From contig NZ_BJYT01000017.1 of NCBI RefSeq assembly GCF_007991655.1, forward strand, positions 1 to 64,000: 64,000 nucleotides of DNA, in the 5' to 3' direction. Positions 1 to 6,587 of this stretch are shown in pieces. Made by a program: the position numbers and the translations under genes. How positions within the stretch are numbered: position 1 is the stretch's first letter; every line of letters begins with the position of its first letter. The stretch is from Segetibacter aerophilus. Lineage in GTDB: Bacteria > Bacteroidota > Bacteroidia > Chitinophagales > Chitinophagaceae. Below the pieces are notes generated by a model. That model did not search any database and was not told the DNA's origin. It was given only the letters and a program-made list of their open reading frames with translations.

Positions 1-2
1 TG

Positions 3-272
3 CGCTACGATAAAGAAACAATTAGTAACAATGTCAAGATTAAATTATTCAGAGAACAAGCGCTGAATACTGACAAATTTACTGGGAGTAAAAGTCCTTC
101 TTTTTCATCGAAGGATGCAGAAATAATGGACGTAAATAGGCTAAATGTGATATTCTCTAATAGCTATGAGATGGATCTCTTAAACGCTGCATTGAAAAAA
201 TATAAAAGGCGTACAAAAAGTGTAATTGTTGACACTGCTGAAGGCCTGTATCAGAACAAAATCTATCAATAG
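3..272 (+). CDS. C-terminal fragment of an unrecognised protein (cut by window start)
   Basis: An open frame enters from the left edge and ends at a TAG at 270-272, giving 89 residues without a start. The tail is hydrophilic and lysine-rich, with a stretch resembling a helix (DLLNAALKKYKRRTKSVIVD) near its end. I do not recognise the family. It lies about 170 bp upstream of the mobilisation genes in the same direction, so it may be part of the same mobile element, but nothing in the fragment proves this. The frame stays open over its whole visible length and its composition matches the neighbours, which is why I treat it as real coding sequence. Confidence 0.5.
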   Translation, partial: RYDKETISNNVKIKLFREQALNTDKFTGSKSPSFSSKDAEIMDVNRLNVIFSNSYEMDLLNAALKKYKRRTKSVIVDTAEGLYQNKIYQ

Positions 273-330
273 TCATAAGATGATAAAAATAGTATCAACA
301 CCGCCAGCAATAAGACTCTTTGGATTTTTT

Positions 331-407
331 AGGGCGAGCGGTGTTGATGTCGAACAAAAATGTTCGATCAACGCTTGGCTCGCTTTTGCTCCCGTTGGTC
401 GCAAAAG
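331..407. other. Candidate origin of transfer (oriT) upstream of mob genes
   Basis: Between the partial first gene and the MobC-like gene lies a large imperfect inverted repeat. The outer arms are GCGAGC (334-339) and GCTCGC (378-383). The inner arms GTTGATgTCGAACA and TGTTCGATCAAC are separated by an AAAA loop near 357-360. A second inverted repeat follows directly (CTTTTGC 383-389, GCAAAAG 401-407). Bacteroidota mobilisable elements usually carry oriT just upstream of mobC/mobA as inverted repeats, so position and structure both fit. The nic site cannot be assigned from sequence alone. An alternative is a strong hairpin controlling the mob operon. Confidence 0.45.
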
Positions 408-440
408 AAAAGACAGTTCTAAAACTTAAATATAGAACAT

Positions 441-800
441 ATGGAAAAAGTGAGAGCCCTTAAGAGGCAAGCTGGAAGGCCAGTGAAAGCCATTAAGAAA
501 GAAATAAGAGCCTCTGTAAGATTTACTAAAGCGGAATACTTCAGTATTAGAAATAAGGCTTCAAAAGCAGGCATCAAAGCCTCCGCTTATATCAGGGAGA
601 TTGCGATTAATGGAGAAGTAAAAATGCGGTTTACAGAAGAGGAAAGGCAATTTGTCAGGCAGATTGTAGGCATGTCAAACAATTTTAACCAGCTTACGAA
701 AAACAGTTATAAAGAAGGAATGTTGACAACTGTTTTTCATTTTGAAGCATATCGTAACCGTTTAGATGACCTGCTAAAAAAGTTTGATTATGCTAAGTAA
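441..800 (+). CDS. MobC-like relaxosome accessory protein
   Basis: This 119-residue basic protein resembles MobC/BfmA-type mobilisation proteins. Residues about 20-50 look like a ribbon-helix-helix DNA-binding fold (IRASVRFTKAEYFSIRNKA), and the C-terminal half carries the family-typical MSNNFNQLTK stretch that corresponds to the GxNLNQ motif of MobC. Such proteins bind oriT and help the relaxase open the strand. The gene overlaps the relaxase start by 11 bp, so the two are probably translationally coupled. The ATG at 441 follows an AT-rich leader without a Shine-Dalgarno, as is usual in this phylum. Length is normal for the family. Confidence 0.8.
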   Translation: MEKVRALKRQAGRPVKAIKKEIRASVRFTKAEYFSIRNKASKAGIKASAYIREIAINGEVKMRFTEEERQFVRQIVGMSNNFNQLTKNSYKEGMLTTVFHFEAYRNRLDDLLKKFDYAK

Positions 801-1743
801 AGTGTATTCCGGCCACTCGTTTTCCCATGCCTGTAGGTATATAGTAAATAAACAAGGTGCTAAAGTTTTGGAGTGTGAAGGAGTAAGAGGTCACGATTAT
901 AAACTAATGTCGGATGATTTTAGAATGCAGCAACAAATGCGACCAGGAAAAGAAAAAGCGTGCTTTCATTGTTCATTGAGTTTTTATCCGGGAGAGGTAT
1001 TGAGCGATGAAAAGATGGTGAAGATTGCACAGGAATATCTCGAAAAACTTGGTATCGTTAACACACAATATGTAATCACAAAACATACTGATCGGAAACA
1101 CCTTCACCTGCATATTGTTGCCAACATGGTAAACAACAATGGCAAATCAATCTCGGATGGTTATTTAGGTTTTCGGGGAAAGAAGATAGCCCAACAGTTG
1201 ACACAACAATACAATCTTGTTCCTGCGGTAAGCAAAAATATCGAACTAACAAACTTCGAAGCATTACGAAAATCTGAAGCAAATAAGTACAAGATCTATA
1301 AAGAAATTATGCAGGCATTACCGCACTGTAAAACGTTTCAAGACCTGGAAAAAAAATTACAACAACGCGGCATAGAGGTACAATATAAGTACAAAGGACA
1401 GACATTAGAGAAGCAGGGAATAAGTTTTAAAATAGGGGAGGATTGTTTTAAGGGGAGCAAAGTTGATCGCCAATTTTCTTTAGGAAATCTTGAAAAGGCT
1501 ATAGCGACAAATCAAAAACAATTACAAGAAATAAAGCCACGAGTTGCTGAAGCGACCAGACCACAAGGTCCGTCAATCCGAGATACATCAGTAAGTATGA
1601 GGCAACAAAACACGGTTACAAAAGGTCTGGAGAATGTGATAGAGATGTTAGTTAAGCCAGAAGAAAATCCTGCGTTGCCTCCAACTGAATTGCTGAAGGA
1701 AAACAAGCGAAGGAAGAAAAGACTGTCTCAAAGACGATTATAG
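790..1743 (+). CDS. Relaxase / mobilisation nuclease (VirD2/MOBP-type)
   Basis: This 317-residue relaxase would nick oriT and lead the strand into a recipient using a conjugation apparatus supplied by another element. The metal-binding site is clear: H99-T-D101 followed by HLHLH with H104, H106 and H108. A Tyr near position 17 (ACRYIVNK) is a good candidate for the catalytic residue. After about residue 150 the protein is charged and probably helical, with a basic tail (KRRKKRLSQRR). I place the start at the ATG at 790 because it yields the MLSKV opening typical of Bacteroidota relaxases. A TTG six bases upstream is also in frame. No integrase or coupling protein is visible nearby, so transfer would depend on a helper. 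Confidence 0.88.
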   Translation: MLSKVYSGHSFSHACRYIVNKQGAKVLECEGVRGHDYKLMSDDFRMQQQMRPGKEKACFHCSLSFYPGEVLSDEKMVKIAQEYLEKLGIVNTQYVITKHTDRKHLHLHIVANMVNNNGKSISDGYLGFRGKKIAQQLTQQYNLVPAVSKNIELTNFEALRKSEANKYKIYKEIMQALPHCKTFQDLEKKLQQRGIEVQYKYKGQTLEKQGISFKIGEDCFKGSKVDRQFSLGNLEKAIATNQKQLQEIKPRVAEATRPQGPSIRDTSVSMRQQNTVTKGLENVIEMLVKPEENPALPPTELLKENKRRKKRLSQRRL

Positions 1744-1767
1744 ATCATAAACGAAAAAAATGAGGTT

Positions 1768-2343
1768 ATGAGTGAAGCATTATTAGTTTTAATGATTGAT
1801 AGACTAGATGAGCTGCAAAGAAGAATTGATTCGCTCGGTGAAAAGCTTGAACCTATAAGTAGACAATCGGAAACAATGAGTGTAATTATTACTAAGGTTG
1901 ATGCTGTAAGAAGTGATGTTCAAAACATCAGTTTTCCTGTAGCGGAAATTAGAGAGTTGTCAATAAACCTTGACACTACTATAGACTTATTAAAGCGGCC
2001 GGTGAAAAAAGAAATAATACATCACCATCATGCTACTAAAGTTCTATGGGTAACTGCTGCTTTGTTTTTGATCATTTGCCTTTTATCAACTGGTTGGTAT
2101 CTTACTAAAGATGCTTTACTGCGGTATAAAGAAAGTGATACTAAATACCGCTACTTGAAGTTGCAGGCTGGAAAAGGTTTGAGCAATGCTTTGTATTTTA
2201 TTGATAGTCTCTATATAAAAGATGGAAGCATGAGGGATAAGGTAATTAGTAAAGAAGAAGAAAACCAGCGGAAATTTGATTTGCTTGAGAAAGCTTACAA
2301 GATGGAAAAGGCTGCAAATGAGCTCGAGCAACAAGTAAACTAG
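1768..2343 (+). CDS. Small single-span membrane protein with coiled coil, mob cassette
   Basis: The 191-residue protein begins with a probable coiled coil (residues about 5-45, LDELQRRIDSLGEKLEPI). A short basic and His-rich segment (EIIHHHHATK) follows, then one strong transmembrane helix at about 92-112, and a charged helical tail. It starts 24 bp after the relaxase stop in the same direction, the position at which Bacteroidota mobilisation cassettes often have a third small membrane protein. No enzymatic motif is visible. A role at the membrane in mobilisation is inference from position only. Confidence 0.65.
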   Translation: MSEALLVLMIDRLDELQRRIDSLGEKLEPISRQSETMSVIITKVDAVRSDVQNISFPVAEIRELSINLDTTIDLLKRPVKKEIIHHHHATKVLWVTAALFLIICLLSTGWYLTKDALLRYKESDTKYRYLKLQAGKGLSNALYFIDSLYIKDGSMRDKVISKEEENQRKFDLLEKAYKMEKAANELEQQVN

Positions 2344-2439
2344 GCAAATTTACCAGAGGAAAACTCGAAGCTTGTAGGGCGTGGGAAAATAAATAAGGTT
2401 GGTAAAAATACTAAAAAATGGAGAGTGAAAAATAAAGAA

Positions 2440-3442
2440 AATTGCTTCACAATTTTTTGCCGCCGATTTGCCAACGGAATTAGTAGAGCAAGTTATTGCT
2501 ATTCTTCTACATCAGTTTCATTGCAGGCACCATTCTTTGCGCCCTTGCAAACTCCTATCACACCTTGCTTGCGGCTCGCATCATCACGGGTTTATTTGGT
2601 GGAGTTATCGGATCAATTTCCCTGGCTATTGTTGCCGACCTGTTCGATATACATCATCGTGGTCGTGTGATGGGATTTGTGCAAATGGGTTTTGGTGCAA
2701 GCCAGGTGCTCGGCGTTCATATCGGGCTTTATCTTGCTAACAACTTGGGATGGCGTGCACCGTTTTGTCTCGTAGTAGCTATGGGTACATTGATAGCGGT
2801 CTTGATTGTTGCAAAACTAAAACCGGTAACTGCTCACCTTTCAGCACAGCACAGCCGTACACCGCTTCGCTACTTACTAAACACCTTCTCAAAAAGAAAT
2901 TACCGCATTCGCTTTTTAGCCACCGCCTTTCTGTCTATCGGTGGGTTTACGATGATGCCCTTCAGTAGTGCCTTTGCAGTCAACAACCTGAAAGTAACAC
3001 ATGAACAATTGCCCCTTTTATTTATGGTTTCCGGCTGCAGCTCTCTTGTCATTATGCCGCTTATAGGGCGCATTGCCGACCGCATAAACAAGTTTACTTT
3101 ATATACTATTGCATCCGCATTGATGATAGTAGTGGTGGTTGTGTATACCAATATGTCAGTAACACCGCTCGCATGGTTCCTGCCGTTGCATTAACAACAG
3201 CCATCCCCGACCTCGCAGACCGTGGAGCATTCATGAGTATCAATTCATCATTACAACAAATAGCCGGTGGCGTAGCGGCTGCGGCTGCAGGAATGATCGT
3301 AAAGCAAAAAGACAAGTTTAGTCCACTCGAACACTACAATACGGTAGGCTATGTAATGGTGTGTGTTTCCTTATTAAGCGTGTTCCTTTTGTATCGTGTA
3401 AGTGTGCTGGTAAAGAAAAAGCTGGGGGAGAAGAAGGTATAA
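2440..3442 (+). pseudogene. MFS transporter, 5'-truncated and frameshifted
   Basis: Two frames together encode most of a drug/sugar-type MFS permease. The frame at 2496-3194 gives transmembrane segments from about the second helix on (AARIITGLFGGVIGSISLAI, MGFVQMGFGASQVLG). After a one-base shift near 3170 the reading continues in the frame ending at 3442 with MSINSSLQQIAGGVAAAAAG, a typical late MFS segment. The first 50-70 residues are missing, and the join at about 2440-2495 has stops and garbled frames. It directly follows the mobilisation cassette, so the breakpoint may mark an element boundary. Non-functional unless the frameshifts are sequencing errors, which the missing 5' end argues against. 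Confidence 0.75.
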
Positions 3443-3530
3443 GAGATTCTTTTGTTGGACCCCCTTTAGGCCCTTGATTTTACATCGTTGTTGCCTGCCC
3501 CGACGAGGAGCAAAGAGACGCAACTCGGCG

Positions 3531-3848
3531 TCACTCACTTTTACTGGTAGTAGTTGCTTCGACAGGTTTGAAAGTGAAGCTATTCGGCTTTCCTTCATTT
3601 ATTACCCTCCATTTGCCCCGTAATAAATTTTGATAGTTCCTTAGGATCAACGGATACACCTTCTTAGTTATAATAATATGTTTAATTTCAGAGCGATCAA
3701 ATGGATGATTTGCTTGCGTGTCCGTAACAGGGTCATAACAGGACATGTTTTCCAAATCCTTCAGGTCCATCCGAAATGAAATTGTTTCTTCATCGTCTAA
3801 AACTATAGCGCTGCTAATTAGGTCTTTGCCGTGAGTTAGGTATAACAA
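3531..3848 (-). pseudogene. C-terminal fragment of an unknown gene cut by an IS remnant
   Basis: A 105-residue frame on the minus strand has plausible protein composition (for example DLKDLENMSCYDPVTD and LRNYQNLLRGKWRVINEG) but begins with a weak TTG exactly where the IS3 remnant starts. The most likely reading is the 3' end of a gene whose 5' part was lost when the IS inserted or when flanking DNA was deleted. I do not recognise the family. Confidence 0.4.
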
Positions 3849-3850
3849 AG

Positions 3851-4170
3851 GTAGTTTTTCACAAATGGCGGCAGCGCTATGGCGGACATGAAGTTAATGA
3901 GCTGAAGAGGGTAAAGGAGCTTGAAGATGAGAACAGCCGTTTAAAGCGCATGTATGCTAACTTAAGCTTAGTACATGAAGCCCTAAAAGATGCAGTGTCA
4001 AAAAAGCTGTAATGCCTGACCAGAAAGGCAGCCTGGCTGAACACATGATCATTGAGCATGGCATCATTTAACGTCAGTCATAATACACGCAGGATTACAA
4101 CTGTTCAAGAACGCATAAGTTGCTAGGTTATATTCCACCAGCAGAGTATATAAAATCCAAATTCCTATAA
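3851..4170 (+). mobile_element. IS3-family element remnant, internally deleted
   Basis: Three separate pieces in conserved order show an IS3-type transposase. At 3851-4012 is the OrfA C-terminus ([19 protein letters not shown], then a leucine-zipper-like stretch ending VSKKL). At 4012-4071 is the start of OrfB (MPDQKGSLAEHMIIEHGI), overlapping the OrfA stop as in intact IS3 elements. At 4084-4170 is the OrfB C-terminus (RTHKLLGYIPPAEYIKSK). The whole DDE catalytic core between them is missing, so the copy cannot transpose. Terminal inverted repeats were not identified. Confidence 0.8.
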
Positions 4171-4502
4171 AAACCAAAAGAAAAATCTATGGCATTTTAT
4201 ACTTTTGATTGGCATGAAAATTAGGGAAGCTTACAGGATAGTTTCTGGCCACATGGACGAAACAGCTTTTTTTACATCGACTTTTATATTTTGCCATGCT
4301 CAAATAAATTTCCGTGATCATCAACCTCACAGAAATCCTTTTTTCAACCGCATTTTTTAAAGCGCCAGCACAGCTATCTTAAAGCTAAATGCGAGTATGA
4401 AGTACCTCATGCGATTCAAGGTTGTATGAGAAGACAATGTCCTATCTTAAGACAATTTAGTTCAAATTTTTGTTTTATCTTGATCTTCATATACAACCGT
4501 TT
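4171..4502. other. Intergenic, promoter region of the conflict module
   Basis: No credible reading frame is present. A TATCTTGA stretch near 4477-4484 resembles the Bacteroidota -7 element TAnnTTTG imperfectly and could serve the module starting at 4503. The octamer AAGACAAT occurs twice around 4432-4456. No strong terminator was seen. Confidence 0.3.
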
Positions 4503-5195
4503 ATGTCCAACCAATCTATTAAAATTTTCCTTGCCTCATCGTCCGAATTAAGAACGGACAGAGATCAATTTAAGATGTTTCTATACGACGAAAGCATCAG
4601 GCTAAACAAATCGGGACTCATTCTTGAAATTGTTCAATGGGAAAACTTCCTCGATGCGGTATCTCAGACCAACTTGCAGGACGAATACAATAAAGCACTA
4701 AAACAATGCTCCATTGTTGTCTGCCTGTTTTATACGAAGGCGGGAAAGTACACTCAATTGGAATTCGATACAGCACTTAAACAATTCCATGAAACAGGCT
4801 TGCCCTTAATTTATACCTATTTTAAAACAGGTGCGCCGGAAGCAGATCCGAATAATGAACAGGCAAAAGATCTGGATAACTTTAAAAAACGCCTCGGAGA
4901 CATAGGTCATTTTTATACTTCATACAACAATATTGATGATCTCCAGTTACGGTTTCGTAAACAACTGGACAAGTTAGAGGACAACGGGTTTATTAAGCTG
5001 CAGGATGATGTGAAAAGAGAAACCAGAGAGGCAGTTGAAAAATATGCAAGAAGCATTAATACTGCCAACATAGATGGAAACGAAAATGTCGTTACTCAGG
5101 GAGAGACGGTGAATCAATCAACAATTTATGCGGAAAATCAGCAAGCAGAAAAAATTGTCAATATTGGATCAAATGTTGGAAATATCAGTTTCTAA
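4503..5195 (+). CDS. DUF4062/TIR-like putative effector with C-terminal shared motif
   Basis: This 230-residue protein opens with IKIFLASSSELRTDRDQF, the pattern of DUF4062 and related TIR-like nucleotide-binding domains. The domain continues with W-E-N-F (about residue 43) and a second strand CSIVVCLFYTKAGKYTQLEF (about 70-90). In conflict systems such domains are usually found beside STAND NTPases. After a helical linker, the last 40 residues are Asn/Gln/Gly-rich and end in a motif AExQQAxKIVNxGxNVGxI (residues 210-228). This motif recurs at the N-terminus of the next protein. I chose the ATG at 4503 rather than an upstream TTG (4470) because the domain starts immediately after it. The next gene follows 17 bp later. 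The effector role is inferred from context; catalysis is not demonstrated by visible residues. Confidence 0.72.
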   Translation: MSNQSIKIFLASSSELRTDRDQFKMFLYDESIRLNKSGLILEIVQWENFLDAVSQTNLQDEYNKALKQCSIVVCLFYTKAGKYTQLEFDTALKQFHETGLPLIYTYFKTGAPEADPNNEQAKDLDNFKKRLGDIGHFYTSYNNIDDLQLRFRKQLDKLEDNGFIKLQDDVKRETREAVEKYARSINTANIDGNENVVTQGETVNQSTIYAENQQAEKIVNIGSNVGNISF

Positions 5196-5341
5196 AATAA
5201 CTTATTCTAGGCATGCCAAAAAATACAATTGAAAATAGATTTATACCGGTTGGTCAAGGCAATAGAGGTGAGGTGCACGCTGAGGGTCAACAAGCCGACA
5301 AAATTGTAAACCTTGGAACTAATGTTGGAGATATTAATATT
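5130..5341 (+). repeat. Shared 21-residue motif in adjacent genes (two copies)
   Basis: Copy 1 is the C-terminus of the first protein (5130-5192, residues 210-230). Copy 2 is near the N-terminus of the second (5279-5341, residues 23-43). Fourteen of 21 residues are identical and most of the rest are conservative. At the codon level 7 codons are identical, 7 differ synonymously and 7 differ in residue, so the match is maintained at protein level and is not a recent DNA duplication. The core IVN-[IL]-G resembles the [IV]-Q-[IV]-G core of RHIM-type amyloid motifs. Confidence 0.75.
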
Positions 5342-6541
5342 CAATCTGCAACATTCATTAACAATACTACTGAGGGTAGAAAACCGGTAAGCATGCTGCT
5401 TACCCGCAGGCTGATTGACGCACTTGGTGATTTTAGTCCAAGAGCAAAAAATTTTCTATCAAAAATTAAGGATTCCGAAAAGGTAGACTGGGAGCGGCGC
5501 AGCGATAACAAATACTTGTCCACTGCAAAAAGTGTCATTGTCTCCTCTTATGCTTCTGTGATGAGCGTTTATATTTCTAATCTTTTTGGCTGCGAAAACG
5601 CAAGAGATTATTTTGGACTGAGTATCGCCATAGCAAAAAGAACGCTCCAGTTGTTATGCTTCGCCTTTGTTTCCAGTTTATCGGATCATCTGGAAAATGA
5701 AAAGACCGGGTTGTCGGCGCCGGTGCCGGATAGTGTGAGTAGTTTTTTCAATTCGCAGACAGAACTAGACATTTCTGAATATGTAACCCTTCTTAATGCG
5801 CTCGTTATTCTATTTCATCAAAATCAGCTTAAATATCCAATTGCAGAAATAAAAAATATCGAAAAAGACCTTAATGGCGAAAGTGAATTCTTAAAGGCTT
5901 GCAATAAACTTAATGACTACGCTGTTAGCGACAGTGGCAGTTTGCCTCCCATAGTTGAGATTGAAAATGTGTTAAGTACTTTCCTCGTATCACTCAATTT
6001 CCTCTGCGCATATAAAATGATTTCTGTAAAGGAAATTTCCTATGAGGAAGTAAGGTATAGAACCACCGCTCAATACCTCCACTGTTATACACTGCTTGGA
6101 ATAAATAATGAAAAAAACGGGCAGAAATATAACTATGACGAAAAGCCTTTAAATACCGACGCTGTCATTTTGTTCAAGGATAAGTACCAGGAAGGAATCA
6201 ATCTTTTCCCATTTATTATTGACTATAATGCATTGATGGATGAACAACAGGCAAATATTTGCTTTTACGTGGGAAATGAAGAAAATTTTACTGAAGAAGA
6301 CGATACCAAAACAATTAAAATGCTAAGATACTTTAACACCAGTAAAATTTCATCCGGCAATGATGACAAGGACATTATCATTGAATTTGATGAAGAAATA
6401 GAAATGGCAATGGCTGTAAAACCTAATAATGATATTGTTACCCGATATAAAACGGAAGACAACAGCAACAAATTCAAGGCAATGAAAAAGAACGAAGCTT
6501 ACAAAGCATTTCAACAAGCAAAAAAAATAATAACGAGTTAA
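5213..6541 (+). CDS. Unknown 442-aa partner protein of the STAND module
   Basis: I do not recognise a named domain. Residues 23-43 carry the motif shared with the upstream protein's C-terminus, followed by another Asn/Thr-rich strand-forming stretch (IQSATFINNTTEG). From about residue 60 a mainly helical domain follows (SMLLTRRLIDALGDFSPRAK, SYASVMSVYISNLFGCENAR, IAKRTLQLLCFAFVSSLSDH). The C-terminal third mixes strands and acidic segments (LFPFIIDYNALMDEQQANIC, DDKDIIIEFDEEIEMAMAV) and ends lysine-rich. There is no P-loop, signal peptide or confident membrane helix. It sits between the TIR-like gene (17 bp) and the STAND gene (46 bp) in one probable operon, suggesting a bridging or adaptor role. 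That role is inference. Confidence 0.65.
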   Translation: MPKNTIENRFIPVGQGNRGEVHAEGQQADKIVNLGTNVGDINIQSATFINNTTEGRKPVSMLLTRRLIDALGDFSPRAKNFLSKIKDSEKVDWERRSDNKYLSTAKSVIVSSYASVMSVYISNLFGCENARDYFGLSIAIAKRTLQLLCFAFVSSLSDHLENEKTGLSAPVPDSVSSFFNSQTELDISEYVTLLNALVILFHQNQLKYPIAEIKNIEKDLNGESEFLKACNKLNDYAVSDSGSLPPIVEIENVLSTFLVSLNFLCAYKMISVKEISYEEVRYRTTAQYLHCYTLLGINNEKNGQKYNYDEKPLNTDAVILFKDKYQEGINLFPFIIDYNALMDEQQANICFYVGNEENFTEEDDTKTIKMLRYFNTSKISSGNDDKDIIIEFDEEIEMAMAVKPNNDIVTRYKTEDNSNKFKAMKKNEAYKAFQQAKKIITS

Positions 6542-6587
6542 AGCATTGCTCCGCAAACATACTTCAAAAAAAATCCCTATCACATAG

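Noticed and set aside
226-429. 67-codon plus-strand frame over the inverted repeats
   Set aside because: It overlaps the partial upstream gene and the palindromic candidate oriT, has no family features and is better explained as non-coding.
1-4170. A complete integrative conjugative element
   Set aside because: Only mobilisation genes are visible; no integrase, Tra genes or coupling protein occur in the window.
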